From Halomonas sp. CH40 (GTDB lineage Bacteria > Pseudomonadota > Gammaproteobacteria > Pseudomonadales > Halomonadaceae), in the NCBI GenBank assembly GCA_041875495.1, contig CP112982.1, positions 1,116,001-1,180,000 on the forward strand: a stretch of 64,000 nt of DNA, written 5' to 3'. Below, one piece after another: positions 9,801 through 17,264 of the stretch; the stretch's first letter is position 1; each line of letters opens with the position of its first letter. The notes below the pieces were generated by a model. The model saw nothing but the letters and a program-made list of their open reading frames with translations, searched no databases and was not told where the DNA came from. The position numbers and the translations under genes are program-made.

Positions 9801-9908
9801 TTTCAGCAGCGGGTCGGCGTAACCCACCCCAAAGGTGGCTGCGCCCCCGGCGGCGGCCGCCCCCTTCAGAAAGCGCCGACGTGAGGTGTTGACGTTAGGA
9901 TTAGCCAT
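6813..9908 (-). CDS. ttrA: Tetrathionate reductase catalytic subunit TtrA (molybdopterin)
   Basis: A 1031-residue periplasmic molybdopterin-guanine-dinucleotide oxidoreductase expected to reduce tetrathionate to thiosulfate. The N-terminus is a Tat signal (TSRRRFLKGAAAAGG). A [4Fe-4S] site is visible as C84-x2-C87-x3-C91 (ICYGCTTKCGVRVRI) with C149 (TACARG). The likely Mo ligand is C265 in HGSYCGLAFRMG, the arrangement seen in TtrA. The ATG at 9908 follows GGAG by nine bases and overlaps the end of ttrC by eight bases, so the three genes form one operon read B-C-A as in Salmonella. Related enzymes such as archaeal arsenate reductases share the fold, but TtrB matches the tetrathionate family closely. 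Confidence 0.9.
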   Translation of the reverse strand: MANPNVNTSRRRFLKGAAAAGGAATFGVGYADPLLKMAKGVSGSAGEKPQHPIHGNSLAPEYQVDLDSGELTLNPDQRTAFTICYGCTTKCGVRVRIDNTTEKILRVSGNPYHPLSADQHLPMRTPVIDALRSVSAYGDQGQQNRSTACARGNAMMSQLDNPYRVDHCLKRVGGRGERRWQKVSFEQLIEEICEGGDLFGEGRIEGLRAIHDHDTLIDPNNPEYGPKANQLMVMEATDYGRSALLKRFAFNAFGTRNYGHHGSYCGLAFRMGSGAVMNDLGKNAHVKPDIQHAEFIMYIGTAPSQAGNPFKRQGRLIAQARAQGTLDYVVIDPGLNASVSHAADHNRWVPIKPGSDSAFGMAVIQWLLHNDGYNRAFLELPGKAAADAAGEATHSNATHLVIDTPEHPRFGHFLRASDLGRADAGSEFDVPMVVADASLVEAESVMTAELFVDQAVTLADGSDVRVKSSLTLLRDAADEYDLATYASHCGIGADTITELAQRFARHGRRAAVNCHGGMMSGNGFYAAFSVQMLNLLAGNYNMKGGSAVGGGTFNGTGQGPCYDLANFPGKRGPKGVFLSRSRFPYEKSSEYQRKVAAGENPYPAKAPWRSFAPPTLTEHLPSALDGYPYPIKALIGCMANPIYGQAGLETLIADKLKDPKRLGLFVAVDGFINETNRYADYIVPDSVMYEVWGFSGAWKGALGKMTTACWPVVQPRQQKSAEGEPVSLDSFFIAVAKRLGLAGFGDNAIPDADGNLHPLNRAEDYYLRAAANIAFQNEPLPEADESDIAHSGIAPLLGKVERTLKPEERGPVAYLYARGGRFEDFSDHFKGERLTSAWRRTLCIYNETVGTSIDTTSGRHNSGVPRHSLPLMADKTPMREVFNEQEWPLLAFSFKSNLMNSYAIGNERLRMIKPYNPVQMHRQDAERFGIQHGDTIRIESPGGRVVGLALVSESVMPGSLGIEHGYGHRDLGATPHEIDGQSQPDMPWMRAGININDLGFKDPTRNVDGTWLEPISGASVRQGLPVKVSRA

Positions 9909-11094
9909 GACGAGGGGCTCCTTGAATAGCAGGGTTGGCGGAAGACTGTGTGTTGGAAGGGAAGCCGGATGGAGTGACAGCCCCCCCTTGCTGCGCCTGA
10001 CGCCAGGGAACGAACAGATCAATAATCAGCACGGCAGCCAGCCATAGCCCGAAGGTGCCGACAATGCCCAGAAGGCCCGATGAACCGGCGGGAATACCAT
10101 AGTGATGGAAGCCAGCGCTATGGCGGGCGACGGTCTGCACATCCATAAGCACTACCCAGCGGAACATCCAGCCCATGTGCAGGGCGAACAGGCCAATCAG
10201 CCATGCCCAGGCCATCAGGCTTGCCTGCTCACCCGCTGGCCGGGTCAGCGCCCAGACAACGACTGCAAACAGCGCCACGCCCGAGATCGCACCCCATAGT
10301 GCGGTATTGCGCCAGGAGCTGCTATAGCGCACGGATTCCAGGGCGGCAGCCACCGAGCCTGAATCAGCCAGCAAGCCGTTGAGCAACCAGCCGATGGCGA
10401 TGAAAGCAGCGACACCGCCGCTTGCCAGCAGGGTCTTGAGCATGAAGCGGTTAGTGTCTGCATTCTGAATACCGCTGATACGGTTGAGCACCAAGATCAG
10501 GCCTGCTGCGCTGATAAAGCCGGTGGCGATCAGCATGGGAGGCAGCCACAGGGTGTTCCATAACGGCCTTGCCTTGACGACGGCAATCTCAGCACCGGTG
10601 TACAGCATGATGCCGATGGACAGCACCAGGGCAGCCAGACCAACAACAGCCACCAGCCATTTTGGGGTAGGGCCGCTGCCAAAAGATGCCAGTCTGGCAA
10701 CCAGCCCTGACAGGCCAGCGGCATCGCGGTTTGCCTGTAGCGCCGGGCGCCAGGCCAGCCAGCTCAGTGCCAGCACGCTGACCACATAAAGGGGCAGGAT
10801 CAGGCTGCCGATCGACATCCACGAAGTGCTGTTGGCATAGGCGTAGAAATGCCAGAAGCGTAACGGCTGATGAAGATCCGCGAGCAGAGCGACCGGTGCC
10901 ACCAAGGTGGTGGTGATACAGGCCAGCAGCGCCAGCCGTGCGGTAGGTAGCCAGCGGGTTTTTCCCAGTACCAGAGCAGGGGCTGCGAGCCACAGGCTGG
11001 CGTAGGAAAGCGCGATCATAAAGAAATACTGCACCGCCCAGGGGTACCAGGCGATATCGTAACGTGGGGCGAGTAGCTCAATGGTGGAATTCAT
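9901..11094 (-). CDS. ttrC: Tetrathionate reductase membrane subunit TtrC (NrfD/PsrC family)
   Basis: A 397-residue integral membrane protein with about nine hydrophobic segments, belonging to the NrfD/PsrC quinol dehydrogenase family. It should anchor TtrA/TtrB on the periplasmic face and pass electrons from quinol to the TtrB iron-sulfur clusters. The start chosen is the ATG at 11094, which lies inside the last codons of ttrB and has AGGAGA upstream; a 14-residue longer start is possible but would overlap ttrB further. The 3' end overlaps ttrA by eight bases. Confidence 0.88.
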   Translation of the reverse strand: MNSTIELLAPRYDIAWYPWAVQYFFMIALSYASLWLAAPALVLGKTRWLPTARLALLACITTTLVAPVALLADLHQPLRFWHFYAYANSTSWMSIGSLILPLYVVSVLALSWLAWRPALQANRDAAGLSGLVARLASFGSGPTPKWLVAVVGLAALVLSIGIMLYTGAEIAVVKARPLWNTLWLPPMLIATGFISAAGLILVLNRISGIQNADTNRFMLKTLLASGGVAAFIAIGWLLNGLLADSGSVAAALESVRYSSSWRNTALWGAISGVALFAVVVWALTRPAGEQASLMAWAWLIGLFALHMGWMFRWVVLMDVQTVARHSAGFHHYGIPAGSSGLLGIVGTFGLWLAAVLIIDLFVPWRQAQQGGAVTPSGFPSNTQSSANPAIQGAPRHG

Positions 11095-11854
11095 AACCCA
11101 TCTCCTGGCCTTGGGGGTCGAGAACTTCGAGGGCAACCGGCTCGGCTTGCGGGCGGGTCACGAAGCGTTCATCCATGCCCAGATAAAACACCTGGGGAAA
11201 GGTGTTCTTTTCCGGCTGGAGCACCATCAGCTCGCTTCTGTGCTCTTCCAGCATACGGCTGATCTGGCTGTCCGGGTTGCGCATGTCGCCAATGATGCGC
11301 GCACCGCCCACGCAACTTTCCACGCAGGCAGGCAACAGGCCGGCTTCCAGGCGATGGGCGCAGAAGGTGCACTTATCGGCTGTCTGGGTTTTGTCGTTGA
11401 TAAAGCGGGCATCGTAGGGGCAGGCGTTGACGCAATAGGCGCAGCCTACGCAGCGGTCACTATCAACGACCACAATGCCATCGCGCTGCTGGTAAGTGGC
11501 CTCTACCGGGCAGACCGGCACGCAGGGCGGGTTCTCGCAGTGATTGCACAGACGCGGCAGCATGAAGGTGGCCAGCTCGCCGCTGTCCTGATGTTCAACC
11601 TCGTACTGGGCGACCGTGGTACGAAACTTGCCAAGTGGCGCATCGTTTTCGATATGACATGACACCGTACAGGCCTGGCAGCCAATGCACTGGCGCAGGT
11701 CAATCAGCATGCCATAGCGTTTGTCGGGATTGCCTTCACGGCGGGGTGGTTGGCTATTGATACCGGCCTGGGCCACGCTTGATAGCGGAACCAGTGCCGC
11801 ACCGGCGCTGAGACGTGCCAGCTGGCCGAGCAGTGAGCGGCGGATGGGATCCAT
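11078..11854 (-). CDS. ttrB: Tetrathionate reductase iron-sulfur subunit TtrB
   Basis: A 258-residue four-cluster ferredoxin-type subunit that relays electrons from TtrC to TtrA. The N-terminus (IRRSLLGQLARLSAGAALV) resembles a Tat signal. Cysteine groups are clear: CIGCQACTVSC, CNHCENPPCVPVC, CVGCAYCVNACPYDARF and CTFCAHRLEAGLLPACVESC. The stretch TQTADKCTFC followed by GLLPACVESCVGGARIIGD is characteristic of TtrB. The ATG at 11854 has an excellent AGGAGG five bases upstream. First gene of the operon; the FNR-like site lies 63-76 bases before the start. Confidence 0.93.
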   Translation of the reverse strand: MDPIRRSLLGQLARLSAGAALVPLSSVAQAGINSQPPRREGNPDKRYGMLIDLRQCIGCQACTVSCHIENDAPLGKFRTTVAQYEVEHQDSGELATFMLPRLCNHCENPPCVPVCPVEATYQQRDGIVVVDSDRCVGCAYCVNACPYDARFINDKTQTADKCTFCAHRLEAGLLPACVESCVGGARIIGDMRNPDSQISRMLEEHRSELMVLQPEKNTFPQVFYLGMDERFVTRPQAEPVALEVLDPQGQEMGYEFHH

Positions 11855-11916
11855 GGTGCCTCCTAGATATAAAAGCTGATTAACAATCAGGTTACGCTGA
11901 ATGCCCAATAAGCCGC

Positions 11917-11930
11917 TTGACACGTATCAA
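11917..11930 (-). promoter_or_regulatory. FNR/Anr-type operator upstream of ttrBCA
   Basis: TTGACACGTATCAA matches the FNR consensus TTGAT-N4-ATCAA at nine of ten defined positions. Its centre is about 69 bases before the ttrB start, so a class II arrangement (site near -41.5) would put transcription start around 11882. This agrees with anaerobic induction of tetrathionate respiration. No TtrS/TtrR two-component genes are seen nearby. Confidence 0.65.
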
Positions 11931-12000
11931 GGAAGGAGGTCGGTTTTTTTAATGTTCAGTTAATAGTGAGTGGTGAGTGGTGAGTGGGCCGGAAAATAAA

Positions 12001-12023
12001 AAACCAGCCGCTGGGGCTGGTTT
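12001..12023 (-). terminator. Rho-independent terminator reading leftward
   Basis: A nine-base-pair perfect stem AAACCAGCC / GGCTGGTTT with a five-base loop, followed on the minus strand by an uninterrupted run of T and then ATTTT. It terminates leftward transcripts. The only minus-strand gene to its right is the XRE regulator at 13.4-13.7 kb, from which it is now separated by the TnpB element. Confidence 0.7.
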
Positions 12024-12058
12024 GGATGAAAATCGGTTTAGCAAAGCTCCGCGTAAAC

Positions 12059-12109
12059 CCTCGCCCAGTCGTCGGGCGGGGATATAAGCGGGCAGCGCGA
12101 TAGCGCTGC
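12059..12109 (+). repeat. Left-end hairpins of the first TnpB element
   Basis: Two hairpins: CCTCGCCC / GGGCGGGG with a seven-base loop, then a perfect seven-base-pair stem GCAGCGC / GCGCTGC with loop GATA (12092-12109). Such imperfect palindromes at the left end are what Y1 transposases of the IS200/IS605 group recognise. Confidence 0.6.
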
Positions 12110-12175
12110 AGGGGGTTGATCTTTACACTTCGCCGTTTATGATGGATAGATATACAGCCTTAATGACCCCATGCC

Positions 12176-13348
12176 ATGCTGAAAGCCACGAAAATACGTC
12201 TCTACCCGACCCCTAAACAGGCAGCGTTCTTGAACGCTCAGTTCGGTGCGGTGCGGTTTGTGTACAACAAGGCATTGCATATCATCAGCACACAGTACAA
12301 ACGGCATGGCACCAAGCTCCGCGCCAAGAAAGATCTCAAGCCGTTACTGGCAGTGGCGAAGAAGTCTCGCAAATACCCCTGGCTTAAAGACTACGATTCG
12401 ATTGCGTTGCAACAAGCGTGTATTAACCTGGATCGGGCTTTCCAGAACTTCTTTAATCCCCAGCTAAAAGCTCGATATCCGAGGTTCAAGCGCAAGCACG
12501 GCAAACAATCGAGCTATCACTGCACCGGCATCAAGCTCGGTGAGGGCGATATCAAGATACCGAAACTCACCCCCATCAAGGCACGCCTTCATCGTGAGAT
12601 CACAGGTACACTGAAAAGCATTACTTTGACCCGCACCACCACCGGCAAATACTACGCCTCGGTGCTGGTCGATGACGGAGAGGAAGCCCTGGCACCGCTG
12701 CAAACAGTGGACGCCATACTGGGTGTGGATATGGGGCTGACACACCTCGCCATCGACTCTGAAGGTAACAAGACGGCCAACCCCCGCTTCCTCAAGCGGG
12801 CGCGCGCCAACCTGCGGCGCAAGCAGAAATCACTCTCCCGCTGCCAGAAAGGCAGCAAAGGCCGTGCGAAAGCACGGGTCAAGCTCGCCAAGGCGCACGA
12901 GCGTCTGGCGAATACTCGTGCTGACTTCCAGCACAAGCTGTCTCGACAACTCATTGACGACAACCAAGCGGTAGTGGTCGAGACCTTGAAAGTCAAAAAC
13001 ATGCTGAAAAACCGCAAGCTGGCAAAACACATTGCCGATGCCAGTTGGTACAGCCTGATCCAAAAGCTGGCGTATAAGGCAGAAGCCCAAGGCAAGCACC
13101 TGGTTAAAATTGATCAATGGTTTGCCAGCACCAAGACCTGTGCTGGCTGCGGCCACAAGGTCGAGAAGATGCCGCTCAGTATTCGCACCTGGGATTGCGC
13201 GGGTTGCGGCACACAAGGCATTGATCGCGATATCAACGCCGCGATCAATATCCGCCAGCAGGGGATTGTTAAACTACGAGCCGAAGGACTGTCGGTTCCT
13301 GCCAATGGAGGTATGCGTAAATCCGGCCACGCTTCGGTTGCTGCCTGA
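12176..13348 (+). CDS. tnpB: RNA-guided endonuclease TnpB (IS200/IS605 accessory protein)
   Basis: A 390-residue, apparently intact TnpB. The N-terminal helix-turn-helix/wedge region starts LKATKIRLYPTPKQ. The RuvC-like nuclease residues are present: D185 in LGVDMGLTH, E269 in VVVETLKVKNM and D352 in GIDRDINAA. The zinc ribbon is TCAGCG and DCAGCG (C322, C325, C341, C344). TnpB proteins of this type are guided by an omega RNA made from the 3' end of the gene and the right end, cut DNA next to a target-adjacent motif and help keep the element in place. The ATG at 12176 fits the family's start. Only about 50-60% similar by eye to the second TnpB in the window. Confidence 0.93.
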   Translation: MLKATKIRLYPTPKQAAFLNAQFGAVRFVYNKALHIISTQYKRHGTKLRAKKDLKPLLAVAKKSRKYPWLKDYDSIALQQACINLDRAFQNFFNPQLKARYPRFKRKHGKQSSYHCTGIKLGEGDIKIPKLTPIKARLHREITGTLKSITLTRTTTGKYYASVLVDDGEEALAPLQTVDAILGVDMGLTHLAIDSEGNKTANPRFLKRARANLRRKQKSLSRCQKGSKGRAKARVKLAKAHERLANTRADFQHKLSRQLIDDNQAVVVETLKVKNMLKNRKLAKHIADASWYSLIQKLAYKAEAQGKHLVKIDQWFASTKTCAGCGHKVEKMPLSIRTWDCAGCGTQGIDRDINAAINIRQQGIVKLRAEGLSVPANGGMRKSGHASVAA

Positions 13349-13401
13349 GAAGTTGGAAGCCTCGCTCGTGGCGCGTCAGCGCTTAGGGCGGGGAGCAGTC
13401 A
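13250..13401 (+). ncRNA. Candidate omega RNA (reRNA) of the first TnpB element
   Basis: By analogy with characterised TnpB systems, the scaffold of the guide RNA comes from the tnpB 3' end and the right-end hairpins, and the guide is the flanking DNA. Here the right-end hairpin (13360-13393) with a smaller internal stem GCGC-GTCA-GCGC ends at AGCAGTCAC around 13401. The guide would be the bases from about 13402 onward, towards the XRE gene. The 5' limit is a guess. Confidence 0.4.
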
Positions 13402-13418
13402 CCTGAGAAATTGGATCA

Positions 13419-13700
13419 TTAATGAAAAGGTGTCTGCGCCTCCAAGGTGCTGCGCAGTTGATGCAGCTCATCAATATTAAGATGCTCAAGGCGCCCGGCC
13501 AGCAGATCGCTGATCTTCTGCACCGGAAGGCCAGCTTGCCGTGCAATATCCCGGCTTGCCAGCTCGGAAACGGCAATATGACGAGTGATAATACGCATCA
13601 AACGTGTGCGTTTTTCAAGTTCCCTGACGTCTAGTTCGTCAGGGCAGCTTCGCGGAGGGTCGGAAATATCCGCATGCGCAGAAAGGCGTACCGTACTCAT
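13419..13700 (-). CDS. Small XRE-family helix-turn-helix protein
   Basis: A 93-residue protein whose C-terminal two thirds is a Cro/CI-type DNA-binding fold: SELASRDIARQAGLPVQKISDLLAGRLEHLNIDELHQL reads as the recognition helices of an XRE domain (cited here only as position 48-85). The N-terminal 40 residues are polar and unlike known domains. Antitoxins of the HigA type have similar size, but no toxin partner is adjacent. GGAG lies four bases before the ATG. Its transcript would run left through the TnpB element towards the terminator at 12.0 kb. Divergent from purE. Confidence 0.7.
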   Translation of the reverse strand: MSTVRLSAHADISDPPRSCPDELDVRELEKRTRLMRIITRHIAVSELASRDIARQAGLPVQKISDLLAGRLEHLNIDELHQLRSTLEAQTPFH

Positions 13701-13861
13701 GATGCTCCATCAGTCAGAAGTTACCTGCACACAATGACGCGTGACGAAATGCTTTTCAATACTTCTTCACGCTAAATTTCAACCTTCTCGTTTATGCGCT
13801 GTTTGTGGCGTGCTCTGGTAGACTATGCGCTTTAATTTTCAAGCGACCCGAGGAATGAAAC

Positions 13862-14368
13862 ATGGCAGCGAACAGCGCGCCCCGCGTTGGGGTGATTATG
13901 GGATCAAAGTCTGACTGGCCGGTTATGGAGCACGCCGTACAGATGTTGGAAAAACTCGGCGTTGACTACGAAACCCGCGTGGTATCGGCGCATCGTACCC
14001 CGGATCTGCTGTTCGACTATGCTAAAGGCGCTGCTGAACGCGGCCTGCAAGTGATTGTGGCCGGTGCCGGTGGCGCTGCGCACCTGCCGGGGATGGTGGC
14101 CTCCCAGACGCCGCTGCCGGTGTTGGGTGTGCCGGTGGAGTCCAAGGCGCTGAAAGGCCTTGATTCCCTGCTGTCCATCGCCCAGATGCCGGGCGGCATC
14201 GCCGTGGGCACCCTGGCCATCGGCAAGGCAGGCGCCACCAATGCAGGGCTTCTGGCCGCGCAGATTGTTGGGTTGCAAGATGCGGACGTGCGCGCCGCTG
14301 TCGAACAGTTTCGCGCTGAACAGACTCAGGCGGTGCTGGATAACCCCGACCCGCGTCCCCATGATTAG
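13862..14368 (+). CDS. purE: N5-carboxyaminoimidazole ribonucleotide mutase PurE
   Basis: A 168-residue class I PurE, converting N5-CAIR to CAIR in de novo purine synthesis. The start region [17 protein letters not shown], the SAHRTPD loop and the [11 protein letters not shown] and [15 protein letters not shown] stretches are all class I signatures. GAGGAA stands before the ATG. It is followed 27 bases later by purK, the standard gene pair. Confidence 0.97.
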   Translation: MAANSAPRVGVIMGSKSDWPVMEHAVQMLEKLGVDYETRVVSAHRTPDLLFDYAKGAAERGLQVIVAGAGGAAHLPGMVASQTPLPVLGVPVESKALKGLDSLLSIAQMPGGIAVGTLAIGKAGATNAGLLAAQIVGLQDADVRAAVEQFRAEQTQAVLDNPDPRPHD

Positions 14369-14395
14369 TCACCCACGATTAAAAGGAGCAACGTC

Positions 14396-15511
14396 ATGAA
14401 TATTGGCATTCTGGGTGCCGGGCAGCTTGGTCAGATGCTGGCGCTGGCAGGCTATCCGCTGGGCAACCGCTTTACTTTCCTGGACACCACTGGCAAGCCG
14501 AGTGCCGACATTGGTGAGGTGGTGATTGACCCCGATAACCAGCATCTGGCTGCATTTCTCGACAAGGTTGATGTGGTGACCTATGAATTCGAGCATCTGC
14601 CGGTGGCCTTGGTGCGCGAAATTGAACAGCACAAGCCGGTCTACCCCAGCAGCCGGGCCATTGAAGTATGCCAGAACCGGGTAGAGGAAAAGACGCTGTT
14701 TGACCGTCTGGGCATTCCTACGCCAGCGTATCGGGTGGTGGAAAGTGCTGCCGAGCTTGAAGCTGCCGCGGGTGAGTTGGGTTGCCCTGTGGTCGCAAAG
14801 TCGGTCACTGAGGGTTATGACGGCAAAGGCCAGGCGGTGCTCAGAAAGCCCAGTGAGGCGGCCAGCGCCTGGGCGGCGATTGGTCACTCCCAGCTGATCG
14901 TGGAAGCCTTTGTGGATTTTGTCCGCGAGGTCTCGATCATAGCGGTACGCGGGCGCGACGGCAGCGTTAAATGCTATCCGATGGCGGAAAACCAGCACGT
15001 TGATGGCATTCTGCGCTATTCGGCCGCGCCGTTACCGGATCTTGACGCCGGTGTGCAACAAACGGCTGACCGCTATATCCAGGCCCTGCTTGATGAGCTG
15101 GATTATGTTGGCGTACTGGCCCTTGAGCTGTTCCAGAGCCGGGAGGGTACACTGCTGGCCAATGAAATGGCGCCTCGGGTGCATAACTCTGGTCACTGGA
15201 CCATGGATGGCGCCATCACCAGCCAGTTCGAAAATCATCTGCGCGCCATTCAGGGCCTGCCGCTGGGGGAAACCAGCGCTCTGGCACCTACCTGTATGGT
15301 GAATGTGATTGGGCGTGAGCCGTCAAGCGTCGAAGTCCTGAAGCTGCCCAACGCTCACTTGCACCGCTACGGCAAAGGCGAGCGGGCCGGGCGCAAACTG
15401 GGGCACATCAACCTGCTGGCCGACAGCCATGCCGAACTGATGGCCAAAACCCGTGACTGCGCCAAGCTGTTGCCGGACGCGCCCGCGCCCCATGTGACCT
15501 TTGATATGTAA
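14396..15511 (+). CDS. purK: N5-carboxyaminoimidazole ribonucleotide synthase PurK
   Basis: A 371-residue ATP-grasp enzyme that makes N5-CAIR from AIR, bicarbonate and ATP; the product passes to PurE. Visible elements are the N-terminal GILGAGQLGQML nucleotide-like fold, TYEFEHLP, the grasp segment KSVTEGYDGKGQ and the metal-binding NEMAPRVHNSGHWT. An AAAGGAG ribosome binding site precedes the ATG. A terminator follows. Confidence 0.97.
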   Translation: MNIGILGAGQLGQMLALAGYPLGNRFTFLDTTGKPSADIGEVVIDPDNQHLAAFLDKVDVVTYEFEHLPVALVREIEQHKPVYPSSRAIEVCQNRVEEKTLFDRLGIPTPAYRVVESAAELEAAAGELGCPVVAKSVTEGYDGKGQAVLRKPSEAASAWAAIGHSQLIVEAFVDFVREVSIIAVRGRDGSVKCYPMAENQHVDGILRYSAAPLPDLDAGVQQTADRYIQALLDELDYVGVLALELFQSREGTLLANEMAPRVHNSGHWTMDGAITSQFENHLRAIQGLPLGETSALAPTCMVNVIGREPSSVEVLKLPNAHLHRYGKGERAGRKLGHINLLADSHAELMAKTRDCAKLLPDAPAPHVTFDM

Positions 15512-15568
15512 GCCTGCCTCTCGGCGGCGGATGTTAACGTATCAAAGTGGGTATTGTGACCAGCAAAA

Positions 15569-15602
15569 AAACGCCTCCCCGGCGATTAACGGAGAGGCGT
15601 TT
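15569..15602. terminator. Bidirectional terminator between purK and the ABC-transporter operon
   Basis: Stem AAACGCCTC / GAGGCGTTT with a 16-base loop. An A-run on the left makes a T-tract for the leftward transcripts; the right side reads TTTGTATT for purK transcripts. Confidence 0.7.
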
Positions 15603-15634
15603 GTATTATCAGACCGACTGTCAGTTAAGCCAGC

Positions 15635-16402
15635 TTATTTCGCATCAAAGTAGCGGGTGTGGATTTCATCGTAAGTGCCGTTTTCCTGAAGTGTAGCCAG
15701 TGCTTCATTGAACTGTTCGGCAAGCGCCTCATCGCGCTGGCGGAAGGCAATCCCGAAGCCCTCACCGAAGTACTCTTTCGGCTCGGTAATCATCTCACCG
15801 ACGACCTTATAGGCGCGGTTATCGCTGTTCAGCAAGGTTGACTGACCGACCGGATAATCCAGGAAAAGGATATCCAGACGCTGGGCTTCCATATCCAGCA
15901 CCATATCATCGGCGGTGGAGTAGCGATTGACGTTGGCGACATCACCGAACATATCAGTGACGTAGTTATCCTGCAGGGTACCGCGCTGGACGCCAATGGT
16001 CAGGCCATCAAGGGTTGCTTCTGTGGTATCAGAAAGCTCGCTGCTTGCCGGTGCAAACCAAGCGGATGGTGGGGTGATATAGGGTTCAGAGAACAGTACC
16101 TGGTCACGGCGCTGCTCGTTGATGGTCATGGATGACATGATGGCATCATATTTACGTGCCAGCAGACCGGGGATAATGCCGTCCCAGCCTTGTACCACCC
16201 ACTCGCAATCAATGCCAATCTCGGCACACAGGGCGTTACCCAGATCGATATCAAAGCCGGTCAGTTCACCGTCCGGCGTACGGTATTCCATTGGCTCGTA
16301 GGGAACGTCCACGCCAATGCGGATCTCATCGTAATCCCGTGCCTGTGCGCTGGTAGCGGCAATGGCCAGGCTAAGCAGTGAAGTCGTCAGTATTTTTTTC
16401 AT
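15635..16402 (-). CDS. ABC transporter periplasmic binding protein for basic amino acids (HisJ/AotJ/ArtJ-like)
   Basis: A 255-residue SBP_bac_3 protein with a cleavable signal peptide (KKILTTSLLSLAIAATSAQA). It contains the family features RIGVDVPYEPMEY, GFDIDLGNALC, the paired CAEIGIDC cysteines found in lysine-arginine-ornithine/histidine binding proteins, WDGIIPGLLARKYDAIMSSM and SLKG-like binding residues. Arginine or ornithine is the best guess for ligand, given the family and the astE gene next to the operon. It is the last gene of the operon, with a 133-base gap after the permease gene, and has GGAG before its ATG. Binding proteins placed last are often separately expressed, but I see no convincing own promoter. 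Confidence 0.9.
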   Translation of the reverse strand: MKKILTTSLLSLAIAATSAQARDYDEIRIGVDVPYEPMEYRTPDGELTGFDIDLGNALCAEIGIDCEWVVQGWDGIIPGLLARKYDAIMSSMTINEQRRDQVLFSEPYITPPSAWFAPASSELSDTTEATLDGLTIGVQRGTLQDNYVTDMFGDVANVNRYSTADDMVLDMEAQRLDILFLDYPVGQSTLLNSDNRAYKVVGEMITEPKEYFGEGFGIAFRQRDEALAEQFNEALATLQENGTYDEIHTRYFDAK

Positions 16403-16535
16403 TGTCTATCTCCAAGTTGAACGTGCACACCCATAAAAGTGTTCGCGTTTAAATTAACTCACTCAGACATGAATGCCAAAAGTCTGGTCAACGTTTGAAC
16501 TAACGTTTGTTTCATCTCGTCTGGGGCACGCCAGC

Positions 16536-17264
16536 TCACGACATGGGCTGTAAATGCGCCAGCAGTTTTTTCTCCAGATAACGGAAAAAGTACAGAATCG
16601 CAAAAGTCAGGCACAGATAGATGGCCGCAACAAACAGAAAGGCTTCGAAAGGCGCATAAAAGCGCGCATAGACAAAGCGGGCGGCGCCGGTCAGATCCAT
16701 GATGGTCACCACGCTGGCAATCGCGCTGGCGTGGAGCATGAAGATCACTTCATTGCCGTAAGCGGGGAGTGCGCGGCGGAAGGCGCTGGGCAATACCACA
16801 CGCCTGAGCATCAGGTTAGTGGACATACCGTAGGCACGTGCTGCTTCGATTTCCCCTTTGGGCGTTGACTTGATGGCGCCACGGAAAATTTCTGTGGTGT
16901 ACGCCGCCGTATTCAGGGTGAAGGCAATCAGTGCCGGCATGAAAGGATCTTCCAGAATCACCCATAGCCAGGTTTCCTGAATGCCGTCAACAAAGACGAC
17001 GCCGTAGTAAATCAGGTAGAGCTGAATCAGCAGCGGTGTGCCGCGAAACACATAGGTATAGGCGAAAATCGGCCATTTGATCCAGCCGCGCTTGGAGCTG
17101 CGGCCAATCGCCAACGGCACCGCCAGCACCAGGCCAATTAGCAGGGATAGAAATACCAGTTGAACGGTGACCGTCAACCCTTCGGTGTAATAGGAAAGCG
17201 TTTGCAGGGTGAAGATGCTGTTATCGGCCAGCAATGCTTCAAGCTGAGTCATTAGAGCATCCAT
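16536..17264 (-). CDS. ABC transporter permease (HisM/AotM-like)
   Basis: A 242-residue inner-membrane permease of the HisM family with about five membrane segments. The EAA loop, which docks to the ATPase, is visible as EIEAARAYGMSTNLMLRRVVLPSAFR. The start overlaps the preceding permease's stop in TGATG, so the two are translationally coupled. It should pair with the HisQ-like permease as a heterodimer. Confidence 0.9.
   Translation of the reverse strand: MDALMTQLEALLADNSIFTLQTLSYYTEGLTVTVQLVFLSLLIGLVLAVPLAIGRSSKRGWIKWPIFAYTYVFRGTPLLIQLYLIYYGVVFVDGIQETWLWVILEDPFMPALIAFTLNTAAYTTEIFRGAIKSTPKGEIEAARAYGMSTNLMLRRVVLPSAFRRALPAYGNEVIFMLHASAIASVVTIMDLTGAARFVYARFYAPFEAFLFVAAIYLCLTFAILYFFRYLEKKLLAHLQPMS

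Larger units (their letters stand above)
12040..13403 (+). mobile_element. IS200/IS605-group element carrying only tnpB (ends approximate)
   Basis: An intact tnpB is bracketed by matching subterminal hairpins. On the left CCTCGCCC (12059-12066) pairs with GGGCGGGG (12074-12081). On the right CCTCGCTC (13360-13367) pairs with GGGCGGGG (13386-13393) with two G-U pairs, followed by AGCAGTCAC. There is no tnpA transposase, so mobility would need one in trans. The exact ends and the target motif cannot be fixed from this sequence alone. Confidence 0.75.

Noticed and set aside
13419..13700. Toxin-antitoxin pair with the XRE protein as antitoxin
   Set aside because: No partner gene of suitable size lies on either side.
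14369..14998. 209-residue minus-strand frame inside purK
   Set aside because: Shadow of purK; composition typical of reverse-complement reading.
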